Part shown: positions 26,858 through 35,185 of the stretch, in pieces
How positions within the stretch are numbered: position 1 is the stretch's first letter
Layout: each line of letters opens with the position of its first letter
DNA from: Streptomyces flavofungini
GTDB lineage: Bacteria; Actinomycetota; Actinomycetes; Streptomycetales; Streptomycetaceae
Direction of reading: 5' to 3'
DNA length: 64,000 nt
NCBI RefSeq assembly: GCF_014650815.1
Contig: NZ_BMVR01000021.1
Coordinates: 1 to 64,000, forward strand
The notes under the pieces: generated by a model
What the model saw: the letters and a program-made list of their open reading frames with translations, nothing else
What the model was told of the DNA's origin: nothing
The model's database searches: none
Translations under genes and position numbers: made by a program

Positions 26858-26889
26858 GAAGGAACCTGAAGACTTCTTCAGCTTCCTTC
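26858..26889. repeat. Long stem-loop (14-bp arms) in a divergent promoter region
   Basis: GAAGGAACCTGAAG and CTTCAGCTTCCTTC pair at 13 of 14 positions around a four-base loop. The composition is much lower in GC than the surroundings. Both neighbouring genes start away from it, so it is not an ordinary terminator. It could be a leader hairpin, the end of a lost gene's transcript or a small RNA element. Confidence 0.55.
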
Positions 26890-27098
26890 CGGCCTCCCCT
26901 GCGTGCTCCGCGGCGTGAACACCAACAGCCGCGTCGACGGGCGGGCTCCGACCGGAGAGGGCGGGACGGTCCTCACGGGTGAGCCCAGTCCGTGGAGGGA
27001 CCAGTGCCACCAGGAGCCGGTGGCGAGTTCCGCGGCCAACGCGCGCAACTGCCGCCCGACCAAGATCAATCGCAGGTCGGCCCATTAGTGTCGGGGGC

Positions 27099-27758
27099 AT
27101 GACGACATCCCTTGCCAGCAGCGCATTCGACTCGCTCCGCCTCGACGCCGTGCCCGACCAGGAGACGCTGCGCCAGGCCTACGAACTCCCCGGCGCCGCG
27201 GCCGTGCGCAAGCAGATGACCGAACTCACCGAGCAGACCCGACGGTTGATCGGCTGCTCGTCGCTGGTCCTGGTCGCCAGCGCGGACGCCGAGGGCAACT
27301 GTGACGTCTCCCCGCGCGGCGGCCCCGCAGGGTTCGTCGCCGTCCTGGACGCACGGACGGTGGCGATCCCGGACGCGACCGGCAACAAGCGTCTGGACAC
27401 CCTGCAGAACGTCATCGCCACCGGACGGGCCGGGCTGCTGTTCGTCATCCCGGGGCGCACCACGACGCTCAGGGTGAACGGCCGGGCCTGCGTCTCCACC
27501 CGCCCGGAGCTGCTTTCGCAGTTGACCGCCGTGGGCAAGCCACCGGCCAGTGCGCTGGTCCTTGGGATCGAGGAGGTCTACCCGCACTGCCCCAAGTCGC
27601 TCCTGCGCAGCGGGGCCTGGAAGCCGGAGCAGTGGCTCCCGGCGGACGCCCAGCCCGCCTCGGCCGAGGTGACGCTGGCCCAGTTGCGCATGCCGGATCT
27701 GACGATCGCCGACATCGAGCAGGCGGAGGCGGACTCGCTGAAGTACCGGTACGAGTAG
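27099..27758 (+). CDS. Pyridoxamine 5'-phosphate oxidase-like flavin-binding protein
   Basis: A 219-residue protein of the split-barrel FMN/F420-binding fold (MSMEG_1061-type subgroup). CSSLVLVASADAEGNCDVSPRGGPAGFV is the usual first sheet with the flavin phosphate site. ALVLGIEEVYPHCPKSLLRS is a conserved family segment. It most likely reduces or scavenges small oxidants; the true substrate is unknown. The ATG at 27099 comes only 7 bases after a G-rich run, and an earlier in-frame start has no protein similarity. The 3' end is duplicated (see the tandem repeat at 27743). Confidence 0.88.
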   Translation: MTTSLASSAFDSLRLDAVPDQETLRQAYELPGAAAVRKQMTELTEQTRRLIGCSSLVLVASADAEGNCDVSPRGGPAGFVAVLDARTVAIPDATGNKRLDTLQNVIATGRAGLLFVIPGRTTTLRVNGRACVSTRPELLSQLTAVGKPPASALVLGIEEVYPHCPKSLLRSGAWKPEQWLPADAQPASAEVTLAQLRMPDLTIADIEQAEADSLKYRYE

Positions 27759-27773
27759 GTACCGGTACGAGTA
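27743..27773. repeat. Tandem 16-bp duplication across a stop codon
   Basis: GTACCGGTACGAGTA occurs twice at a spacing of 16 bases. The first copy holds the last codons and part of the stop of the PNPOx-like gene; the second lies just after it. Each copy contains the palindrome GTACCGGTAC. It looks like a recent slippage duplication. Confidence 0.75.
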
Positions 27774-27862
27774 ACGGGCCGACCCGCGATCGCTGAACCA
27801 CCAGCCCACCGGACCCCCGGATCAGCATCATCCAAGGTCGATCGCGGGGCAGTCCGCGAGTC

Positions 27863-28471
27863 TCACTTCACACGGCACCTCATGGCTTCGTCCCCGGGGT
27901 GGGACGGGTGCTCTCCACTGGTGTCCGGACCGTGCGCGGCGGGGGTGAGGGCGAGCGTCGCCTGGGCCCCGCCGTCAGCCGGGTTTTCGAGCCGGAGGTC
28001 GGCTCCCAGGACCCGCACCTGGCCGACGGCGATGGTGAGGCCGAGCCCCAAGCCTCTGGTTGATGCTGTGGTGTGGAAGCGCTGCGGTCCGTGGTTCAGC
28101 AGGGTGGCGGGAAAGCCCGGCCCGTGTTCGCGCACGCGCATCCTCGGTCCGTCGACTTCCACCGTGACGGGCGGGGCCGCGTGCCGGTAGGCGTTCGTGA
28201 TCAGGTTGACCAGGACGCGCTCGGCACGGCGGGGGTCGGCGCGCACCGTAGCGTCCCGGCACACGCGCAGCTCTGCGTCGCGGCCGCCGCACGCGATGGC
28301 ACGGCACGCCAGTGCGCTGATGGACACGTTCTGCAGGTGGGCCTGCTCCACACCCGGTGTGTCCAGGCGGGCGACTTCGAGGACGTCCTCGACGAGGTCG
28401 CGCAGGGCCGCGGCGGAGGTAGTGACCAGTTCCGTGGGTCTGCCGGCATGAACCATCACACTGGCCTTCAC
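27863..28471 (-). pseudogene. Truncated sensor histidine kinase (catalytic half only)
   Basis: A 202-codon frame containing the end of a HisKA helix (AALRDLVEDVLEVARLD) and a HATPase domain with N-box NLITNAYRHA, a G1-like EHGPGFP (the usual Asp is Glu) and G2 GLGLGL. The sensor, membrane, HAMP and phospho-histidine parts are missing, and upstream sequence does not supply them. No response regulator adjoins it. I read it as a 5'-deleted kinase; a free-standing ATPase-like protein is the alternative. Confidence 0.65.
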
Positions 28472-28574
28472 CCCCTTGCTGAAGGCAGCGCCGTAATCAT
28501 CCGTTGGCCACCGTGGAATCAGACGAGCGGGCCGGCGGGTTCTTCGATCGACATGGTTCTGTCTCCTGTGAGGA

Positions 28575-28964
28575 ATGATGAACGTGGCAAAGATTCTGAT
28601 GGTTGGGCTCCACCCGAATGCGATCGACTACAGCCCGTATCCGGACCTGGATGAGGCCACCTTGAGCGCACGGATCGAGCAGGGCCTAGCGGCGGTACGG
28701 GCGGCGGGCTTCGACGCCGAGCACTGCCTGGTCGGCGTGGATCCGGACGAGGCGGAGAAGACGGTGCGCGCAGTGGTCGGCGAGGATTCCGTGGCCCTGG
28801 CCATGTTCGGTGCCGGTGTTCGCATGGCGGCCGAGCACACCGTCCTGTTCGAACGGTTGATCAACCTGCTCGTCGCGCAGGCCCCGGGGATCCGCTTCTG
28901 TTTCAACACCTCACCGGAAACAACGATCGATGCTCTGCGTCGCTGGGCGCCGCAGGTCTCCTGA
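28575..28964 (+). CDS. Conserved hypothetical protein
   Basis: A 129-residue protein with an alternating strand-helix pattern. KILMVGLHPNAIDYSPYPDLD opens the chain and LAMFGAGVRMAAEH sits in the middle, suggesting a small Rossmann- or flavodoxin-like fold. No catalytic motif is evident. ATG 28575, ATG 28578 or GTG 28584 could start it; AGGA precedes the first two closely. It stands between the truncated kinase and the molybdenum hydroxylase operon. I do not recognise its function. Confidence 0.7.
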   Translation: MMNVAKILMVGLHPNAIDYSPYPDLDEATLSARIEQGLAAVRAAGFDAEHCLVGVDPDEAEKTVRAVVGEDSVALAMFGAGVRMAAEHTVLFERLINLLVAQAPGIRFCFNTSPETTIDALRRWAPQVS

Positions 28965-29000
28965 TCCGTAGCGGCGTCAGGACGCCTGGAGGGTGGGCCG

Positions 29001-29456
29001 TCACCTGCTCCGTGAGGCCTGCTTGATGGCTTCGCGGATGCGGCAGTAGGTGCCGCAGCGGCACACGTTCTCGATCCGGTCGATGTCGGCGTCGCTCGGC
29101 CGGGGGGTCCTCTTCAGGAGGGCCACCGCGGCCATGATCTGGCCGGGCTGGCAGAAGCCGCACTGCGCGACATCCCGGTCGAGCCAGGCCTGCTGCACGG
29201 GGTGCAGTCTGTCGCCGTCGGCCAGGCCTTCGATCGTGGTGATCTCGCGGCCCGTGCAGTCGGCTATCGGCACGACGCAGGGCTGGATCTCGTCGCCGTC
29301 CAGGTGGCTCGTGCAGGCACGGCAGACGCCCACGCCGCAGCCGTACTTGGGGCCGGTGACGTTCAGCAGGTCGCGCAGCACCCAGAGCAGCGGCATGTCG
29401 GCCGGGGCCTCGACCGTGACCGGTTTCCCATTGAGGACGAAGGAGTACGACGGCAT
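29001..29456 (-). CDS. [2Fe-2S] subunit of a molybdenum hydroxylase (IorA type)
   Basis: A 151-residue electron-transfer subunit with both iron-sulfur clusters of the xanthine-oxidase family. The plant-ferredoxin-type cluster is in GCGVGVCRACTSHLDG plus the following Cys. The second, all-helical cluster is in CGFCQPGQIM and CRCGTYCRI. ATG 29456 has AGAAGG five bases before it; the upstream GTG 29462 is less well placed. The gene follows the large subunit by ten bases, so the two are co-translated as an isoquinoline 1-oxidoreductase-like heterodimer. Confidence 0.93.
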   Translation of the reverse strand: MPSYSFVLNGKPVTVEAPADMPLLWVLRDLLNVTGPKYGCGVGVCRACTSHLDGDEIQPCVVPIADCTGREITTIEGLADGDRLHPVQQAWLDRDVAQCGFCQPGQIMAAVALLKRTPRPSDADIDRIENVCRCGTYCRIREAIKQASRSR

Positions 29457-29466
29457 CGGCACCTTC

Positions 29467-31593
29467 TCAGAAGTTGAGGGGGAAGCGACGGGGCTGGGAA
29501 CCGGTCGCCCGGGCGTAGGCGTTGGCGACGGCCCCTGCCGCGGCCGGAACGCCGAGCTCGCCCGCCCCGCCCGGCTGTCTTCGGGACGGCATGATGTGTG
29601 CCTCGAAGCGCGGTGGGGCGTGCCGCTGCCGGGCGTAGTGGAAGTCGGCGTAGCTGCCCTCGCGGACGGCGCCCCGGTCGATGTGCAGTCCGGCCTGCAG
29701 GATGGTGGAGATGCCGTCCATCGCGGTGCCCATGAGCTGGGCCTCGAGTCCGCGTGGATTGACGGCGGTTCCGACGTCGGCGGCCATCACCACACGGGTC
29801 ACCCGGGGGCTCTTCGGGTCGGTGGCGTCGATCTCGACCAAGCAGGCCACGCACGAGCCGTACTCCTCGTGGACGGCGACCCCCTGCGCCTGCCCGGGGG
29901 GCATGGCGCGGCCCCACTTCCCGGCGTTGGCGACCTTGGCGAGCACGGCTTTGACGGCCTTGCTCCTGAGAGTCGTACGCCGGAACGCGACCGGGTCCTT
30001 GCCCAAAGCCTTGGCCACCTCGTCGACGACGATCTCTTCGGCGGTCCGTACCGTCCCGGAGTCCACCGACCGCCACGCGCCCAGCGGCATCGCCAGCTCC
30101 ACCGAACCTGATCTCTCGGAGACACGCCCGAAGTCGTACAGGCCGCGGTCACTGGGCAGCGGGCCCGCGGCAGGCGCGACGGCCGGGCCCGCACCACCTT
30201 GAGCAGAGGCCCCCGACTGCTTGTCGGCCTCGCTCACCGACGCCGTCGAGTGGGCGAAGGCCACCACCTTGCCCCGCACGCGGCTGGCCCGGATCCGGTG
30301 GTGGCTGGCCGGGCGCATCCGGCCGTGCCGGATGTCGTCGCCGCGACTCCACATCAGCTTGACCGGCCGCCGTGCCGCCTTTGAGATCAGGGCCGCCTCG
30401 ATGGCGGCGTCGTAGTTCAGCCGGCGTCCGAACGAGCCGCCGCCGCGCAGGACATGGACGGCGACCTTCGCCTTGGGCAGCCCGAGCGCCGAGGCGATGC
30501 TCACCCGCGCGTCCATCGGCGTCTGGGAGGAGAACCAGATTTCGGCACGATGGGCGCGTACGTCCGCCACCGCGGTCAGGACCTCCATCGGCGCATGACT
30601 GACGAAGGCGAACTCGAACTCCTCCTGCGTCTGCGCCGACCCGCGCGGCGGACTGCCGAGGCGCGGCACGGCCGCCCGCAGCCGCGAGCGGATCGCGGCG
30701 TCCGACAAGGACACCAGCGGGCCAGGAGCCCACTTGATCCGCAAGGCATCCTTGGCCTTGAAGGCATGGTGGAAGGACTCCGCCACCACGGCGACCCCAC
30801 CGGGGATCCTGACGACCGCGTGGACGCCGGGCATCGCTCGCGCCGCCCGGTCATCGACCGAGACGACCTTCCCGCCGAGTGTCGGCGGCCGCGCGACCAC
30901 GGTCGGCTTCGCCCCGGCCACCGCCAGGTCGCCGGCGTACTTGGCCTTGCCGGTGACGATGTCCCGCGCGTCGATCCGGGTCGTCGGCCGCCCGATCACC
31001 CGGTGCCGGGACGCCGGCTTGGGTTTGCTCGACACGTCCGGCCGCTGGATCCCGGCGGCGCTCGCGCTCAGCGAGCCGAAGGTGGCAGACCGCCCGTCCG
31101 GAGCGAACACCCTGGTGTCCTTGGTACGCAGGCTGCGCGCGGGCAGGTGCCAGCGCCGGGCGGCCGCGGTCACCAGCTTGGCGCGCGCCAGGGCGGCCAG
31201 CTCACGGGCCGGACCGTACAGCGAACTGACCGAACTCGAACCGCCGGTGTACTGGTTGCCCTTGGCGCGGGCACCGGCAAGCGGGATGTCGACGTCGACG
31301 AGCCGGGCGTCCAGTTCCTCGGCGACCAGCATGGCGGCCGCGGTCGTGACGCCCTGGCCGACCTCGACGCGCGGCAGCCGCACGACGACCTTGTTGGCGG
31401 CGGTGACCTCCAGGACCAGCATCTCCTCGTCGGCGCCCCTCGCCAGCACGTCCAAGGGACGACGGCTCGCCGACGAGGCGGGTTCGTCGGCATCCGCCCT
31501 CGCACCGTCACAGCCGAGCGGTGCGGCGAGGGTCAGCGTGGACGCCGCGAGCGAGTAGACGACGAACTTCCGGCGGGACAGCTGACCGGCCAA
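29467..31593 (-). CDS. Molybdopterin-binding large subunit of an aldehyde/isoquinoline oxidoreductase (IorB type), Tat-exported
   Basis: A 708-residue catalytic subunit of the xanthine dehydrogenase family. It starts with a twin-arginine signal (SRRKFVVYSLAASTLTLAAP), so the folded Mo-enzyme should be exported. Later signatures are VGQGVTTAAAMLVAEEL, the molybdopterin loop GGGSFGRRLNYD, and GRMRPASHHRIR; GAGELGVPAAAGAVANA near the C-terminus holds the catalytic Glu. I place the start at TTG 31593. It has AAGGA seven bases upstream and puts the twin arginine at residues 7-8; longer GTG starts add an unlikely leader. No XdhC-type maturation gene or cytochrome partner adjoins it. Confidence 0.9.
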   Translation of the reverse strand: MAGQLSRRKFVVYSLAASTLTLAAPLGCDGARADADEPASSASRRPLDVLARGADEEMLVLEVTAANKVVVRLPRVEVGQGVTTAAAMLVAEELDARLVDVDIPLAGARAKGNQYTGGSSSVSSLYGPARELAALARAKLVTAAARRWHLPARSLRTKDTRVFAPDGRSATFGSLSASAAGIQRPDVSSKPKPASRHRVIGRPTTRIDARDIVTGKAKYAGDLAVAGAKPTVVARPPTLGGKVVSVDDRAARAMPGVHAVVRIPGGVAVVAESFHHAFKAKDALRIKWAPGPLVSLSDAAIRSRLRAAVPRLGSPPRGSAQTQEEFEFAFVSHAPMEVLTAVADVRAHRAEIWFSSQTPMDARVSIASALGLPKAKVAVHVLRGGGSFGRRLNYDAAIEAALISKAARRPVKLMWSRGDDIRHGRMRPASHHRIRASRVRGKVVAFAHSTASVSEADKQSGASAQGGAGPAVAPAAGPLPSDRGLYDFGRVSERSGSVELAMPLGAWRSVDSGTVRTAEEIVVDEVAKALGKDPVAFRRTTLRSKAVKAVLAKVANAGKWGRAMPPGQAQGVAVHEEYGSCVACLVEIDATDPKSPRVTRVVMAADVGTAVNPRGLEAQLMGTAMDGISTILQAGLHIDRGAVREGSYADFHYARQRHAPPRFEAHIMPSRRQPGGAGELGVPAAAGAVANAYARATGSQPRRFPLNF

Positions 31594-32111
31594 CGGACGT
31601 TCCTTCCCGAGCACTTCGGATGGTCCGACCGGTATGAGGCGCCATGGCCCCGCGCGGTTCACTGGGGAGGCGAAGTTTCAGGGGGCGGCTCCTGAGCGGC
31701 CCGTAGCGGGGAGCTCCCGTACCCAGGAGGCCTACGGCCACTGACTGAGCGTTTGATTCCGTAGTTCCTGTTCGGCTCCGAGGTGGTTGGGTGCGGGCCG
31801 GTCCGAGTGTCGGTCTGAGGGCACCTGGGCATGATCACGGACCCGCAGACAGAGGAACTACGGCTCGCGCTGGGGCAGTACAAGGAGACAACGGAGCTGC
31901 TGCTGCGTCTGTAGCGCCTGCCGGGCAGTGCGGCGGCCCTCGTAGGAAAGACAGCCGCCGAGAGGCCCTCGGCCAGCTCACCAAGTGACGCGCCCCCGCC
32001 CGCTGCCTCAGGTGCCCACTCGCCTTCACGTTCATACCGGCTTTTGGATCAGAGCGCGGTGTCGAGGGCACCGACCTGTCGTGGGCGGACTCTGCCGCTC
32101 GTATCCTCCGG
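31594..32111. other. Intergenic region with a possible decayed small gene
   Basis: A start-and-stop frame at 31831-31914 (27 codons, TEELRLALGQYKETTELLLRL) reads like a helical protein. Beyond the TAG the reading continues with LPGSAAALVGKTAAE and, in another frame, EALGQLTK and a stop at 31986-31988. This would be a small helical protein broken by a stop and a shift, but no family match is claimed. Confidence 0.35.
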
Positions 32112-32357
32112 TCAGCGGTGGGGGTTGCCCTGTTCAGGGTCATCGTCGGGGGCCTGCCAGGTGTCACCGCGCTGGGCCTCGCCGCTGGCGGGCCCGGCCC
32201 CGTGAGCAGGTGTGCTGCTTCGGGTGCGGCGGGCGGCGCGGCGCCGTCCGGCAATGAACATGGCGATGAGGCCGAGGACGACGACGACGCCCACGAGGAT
32301 AAGGGCCAGCGAGGCGCCACTGGACGCGGCCAGGACAATATTGCTGTGAGTGTGCAT
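32112..32357 (-). CDS. Small single-pass membrane protein
   Basis: An 81-residue protein: short polar N-terminus, one transmembrane helix (SLALILVGVVVVLGLIAMFI), then a basic cluster GRRRAARRTR and an acidic, disordered tail (DTWQAPDDDPEQGNP). The positive-inside rule places the tail in the cytoplasm. It resembles the DUF6479 group of streptomycete membrane proteins in layout, which I offer only as a possibility. ATG 32357 is chosen because longer frames add non-family residues. Confidence 0.65.
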   Translation of the reverse strand: MHTHSNIVLAASSGASLALILVGVVVVLGLIAMFIAGRRRAARRTRSSTPAHGAGPASGEAQRGDTWQAPDDDPEQGNPHR

Positions 32358-32536
32358 TCCGGTCGTGTACCCGATCGGTGGCAGAAATCGCAGGGCCGGA
32401 CGGGTGGTGGTCACGGGCCCGATGCGGCTGCCCAGCGGCGAGTGCGGGCTCTCGCGACGGGTTCGCAAGGTGCCCTGCCCGTGGGGAGCACTCCGCAGTT
32501 CAGTCCGGCGGACCGGCGAGGGCCGAGAAGGAAACC

Positions 32537-33066
32537 GTGGACAAGGACCAGCCCCGGAGAGGGCGCGACGAGACGGCCGAACAGCGGGCAGACCGACAAT
32601 GGACGGACCTCATACAGGAGATGCGGGTCGCGCTCACCGGCGTGCAGATCCTCTTCGGGTTCCTGCTCACCGTGGTGTTCACACCGCGCTTCCCCGACCT
32701 CGCCGCGCCACCGACCGGACGATCTACATCGTGACCGTGTTCCTCAGGTCGGCGTCGACGGGCGCCCTCATCGGACCGGTCGTCTTCCATCGCATGGTCA
32801 GCGGCCGACGCATCAAACCCCAGGCAGTGATCTGGGCATCCCGGCTCACCGTGGTCGGCCTGATCCTGCTGCTGTGCACCCTGGCCTCGGCTCTCTTGCT
32901 GATCCTGCGCGTCGCGACGCACGACTGGGCTGCCCCGGCCCTCGTGGCAGTCATCCTCGTCTGGTACCTGCGGTGCTGGTTCGGCCTGCCCTTGTGGGCA
33001 AAGAGGCGCTACACGGACTCCGACGCGGACTCCGAGGCGCCCGCAGCCGTCGACAACGGGCAATGA
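32537..33066 (+). pseudogene. DUF6328-type membrane protein gene with a frameshift
   Basis: The first frame (GTG 32537, AAGGA before it) encodes the conserved WTDLIQEMRVALTGVQILFG and LLTVVFTPRFPDLA, then meets a stop at 32732-32734. The next frame, entered by a -1 shift near 32710, resumes TDRTIYIVTVFL, a short membrane pair, LLLCTLASALLLILRVA and a hydrophilic end at 33066. Restoring one base gives a continuous protein of about 176 residues with four hydrophobic segments. This is either a single-base deletion or a sequencing error. Confidence 0.75.
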
Positions 33067-33283
33067 CACCCAGTGCGGGCACCGGGCTCCTCTCTCCACT
33101 CCCCTGCCGCACCGCCCTCAGGGGCTCATCCGTTCGGCGGCTTCCTGCTCGCAGACCGAACAGCCTGATCGTCACATGAGATCAGGGCCCCGCTCGCCTG
33201 GTGCGCTGCGCCGACGAGGAGTAGCCGAAGGGCGGCGATGAGGGGTGCCCGAGTCCTTTCGTGCGATGAAGAAGGGAAGTTCC

Positions 33284-33610
33284 GTGCCCCGAGGGTCCAA
33301 CGCCAAGCGCGAACGTCAGTACGAGCACATCAAGGAGAGCGCCGAGAAGCGCGGCATGTCGAAGGGGCGGGCGAAGGAGATAGCCGCGCGCACCGTCAAC
33401 AAGGAACGGGCTCGGTCAGGGGAATCCTCGACAGCGAGCAAGACGTCCACACGTGACAAGAAGTCGGCGTCGCAGCGCGACGGTGAACGCTCCCACAGTG
33501 GCTCTCAGGGCCCGACGAAGGACCAGTTGTACGCGGAGGCGAAGAAGCAGGGGATCGAAGGCCGCTCGTCGATGAACAAGAAGGAGCTGGCCAGGGCCCT
33601 CGGGCGCTGA
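33284..33610 (+). CDS. Basic Rho-N/plasmid-stabilisation-like protein, paralogue 1
   Basis: A 108-residue, highly charged protein. The N-terminal half is a basic helix (PRGSNAKRERQYEHIKESAE, then AARTVNKERARSGE). The C-terminal half resembles a SAP/Rho-N helical hairpin (TKDQLYAEAKKQGIEGRSSM, KKELARALGR) that typically binds nucleic acid. GTG 33284 is set by AAGGGA nine bases upstream. A close paralogue lies at 52386-52709. Such proteins are often annotated as plasmid stabilisation proteins; an actual role in partition is not shown. Confidence 0.8.
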   Translation: MPRGSNAKRERQYEHIKESAEKRGMSKGRAKEIAARTVNKERARSGESSTASKTSTRDKKSASQRDGERSHSGSQGPTKDQLYAEAKKQGIEGRSSMNKKELARALGR

Positions 33611-33614
33611 GGAG

Positions 33615-33651
33615 GCAGGCCACGGACGGGCCTGCTCCGGACGCTGTCCGG
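33615..33651. terminator. Two tandem hairpins between convergent genes
   Basis: GCAGGCC/GGCCTGC (7-bp stem, 33615-33635) and CCGGAC/GTCCGG (6-bp stem, three-base loop, 33637-33651) stand side by side just after the stop at 33610 and before the convergent stop at 33683. Position and symmetry fit a two-way terminator. Confidence 0.65.
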
Positions 33652-33682
33652 GCGGGAGCGTGGCGCGGCCCGCGCCCCCCCG

Positions 33683-34642
33683 TTATCGGGCGTCCAGCCT
33701 CGGCAGGACGTCGCTGCGGCAGAAGTCGAAGAAGCCCTGCTGGTCGGGCCCGATCTGGCCGACGTACACCTCGTCGAATCCCGCATCGACATACGCAGCC
33801 ACGGCGCGGACGTGTTCGTCGGCGTCGGCGCCGCAGACCATGCCGTCGGCGACGGCCTCCTCGGTCACGAGCGTCGCTGCCTGCTCGAAGTGGGCGGGGT
33901 CGGGCAGTACCTGCCCGAGTTCCCCGGGCAGGAACTGTGTCGGCCATAGCCGGTGGGCCGTCGTGACCGCCTGGTCGCGGTCGGTGCCCCAGCACACCTT
34001 CACGCCGCCGAGTACGGGCTTCTGGCCGCCTCCGGCGCGCCGGAACTGCCCCACCAGGTCGGCGTCCGGCGTCATCGTGACAAACCCGTCCCCGATCCGC
34101 CCGGCCAGCGCGGCGGCCTTGGGCCCGAACCCGGATACGTAGATCGGCACGGGCTCGTCGGGCACCGTGTACAGGCGGGCGTTCTCCACGGTGTAGTGCT
34201 TGCCGCGGTGAGTGATCTCGTCGCCGCTCTGCAGCCTCCGGATGACGTGGACGGCCTCCTCCAGCATCTCCAGACGTACGTCGACGGCCGGCCAGGCGTC
34301 GCCGAGGATGTGCTCGTTGAGGGCCTCACCGCTGCCCACACCGAACCGGAAGCGGTTGCCGGTGAGCACGCCCGAGGTGGCGACGGCCTGGGCATTGACG
34401 GCCGGGTGCATACGAACGGTGGGGCAGGTGACGAACGTCGTCACCGGAAGGGACGTCACCTGGGCGAGCGCACCGATCATCGACCACACGAAGGGGCTCT
34501 GCCCCTGCTCCCCCGTCCACGGGTGGTAGTGGTCGGAGATGGCCAGATGGGTGAATCCCGCCTGTTCTGCGGCACGCGCCTGCTCCAACAGCTCGGCGGG
34601 GGTGAACTCCTCGCTTGCCAGGAAGTATCCGAAACTGGTCAT
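33683..34642 (-). CDS. LLM-class F420-dependent oxidoreductase (FGD-like)
   Basis: A 319-residue TIM-barrel flavin enzyme of the luciferase-like family, closest in pattern to F420-dependent glucose-6-phosphate dehydrogenase-type proteins. It shows FGYFLASEEFTPAELLEQA, HLAISDHYHPWTGEQGQSPF, the TFVTCPTVRMHP strand and FGVGSGEALNEHILGD (F420 phosphate and GEALNE signature). It should transfer hydride to or from cofactor F420; the substrate is unknown. ATG 34642 is given, but a GTG three codons upstream (34651) is better spaced from GAGGA. Confidence 0.88.
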   Translation of the reverse strand: MTSFGYFLASEEFTPAELLEQARAAEQAGFTHLAISDHYHPWTGEQGQSPFVWSMIGALAQVTSLPVTTFVTCPTVRMHPAVNAQAVATSGVLTGNRFRFGVGSGEALNEHILGDAWPAVDVRLEMLEEAVHVIRRLQSGDEITHRGKHYTVENARLYTVPDEPVPIYVSGFGPKAAALAGRIGDGFVTMTPDADLVGQFRRAGGGQKPVLGGVKVCWGTDRDQAVTTAHRLWPTQFLPGELGQVLPDPAHFEQAATLVTEEAVADGMVCGADADEHVRAVAAYVDAGFDEVYVGQIGPDQQGFFDFCRSDVLPRLDAR

Positions 34643-35185
34643 GACCTGCACTTTTTCCTCTCTGCATCGTCGCGCGCCACACCGATGCCTCCGCCTCGCC
34701 AGCTCTTCGCGCGGCCTCACACGGTTCCCGGCTCGGCCCGGCGCGGGGCCCAGCGTGTGCTCTTCGCCGCCCTCGCCAGCCTGCGCGCTCCCGGAAGGGG
34801 GCACCACACGAGCGGTTTCGATCGGCCCGTGTACCCCATGGCTGCCATGCAAGTCATGGAGCTCTCGACGAAGACGAGGGGCACAAGGCGACCGGGCCTG
34901 CGCCCTCGGCCGGCTATAGGGCCCCGCATGACGGCGGCGCCCCACGCTGCGCCCAGATCGAGCAGGGCCGTGCCGGACGCGGCGCACCGCGGCTGGCGAA
35001 GGAGATTGCCCTCGGCCTCTACGGGAACCTGCCCAGGGTGCGCCCCGAGCACATGGTCCACCGGCCCCGTCCGGCCCCTCCCTCGCGGGACACCTGGCGG
35101 TGACCGCGGAGACCGTAGCACTCGCCGTCGGCGCCGCTCTCGCAGGCGCACGGCTCCAGACTCTCCGCCTGAAAGGACAGTTCAC
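34643..35185. other. Spacer between divergent genes with an unassigned coding-like remnant
   Basis: No complete gene is seen. From about 34950 to 35102 one plus frame reads QIEQGRAGRGAPRLAKEIAL, then GLYGNLPRVRPEHM and TGA. It looks like a protein C-terminus without its beginning, but I cannot name it. Promoters for the LLM and TPP genes must lie here. Confidence 0.35.

Larger units (their letters stand above)
26646..27098. other. Divergent intergenic region with two hairpins
   Basis: No gene is seen. It must hold the promoters of the carbonic anhydrase operon and of the PNPOx-like gene. It carries two inverted repeats (26708-26726 and 26858-26889) and several CTGAAG repeats around 26840-26880. 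Confidence 0.5.
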
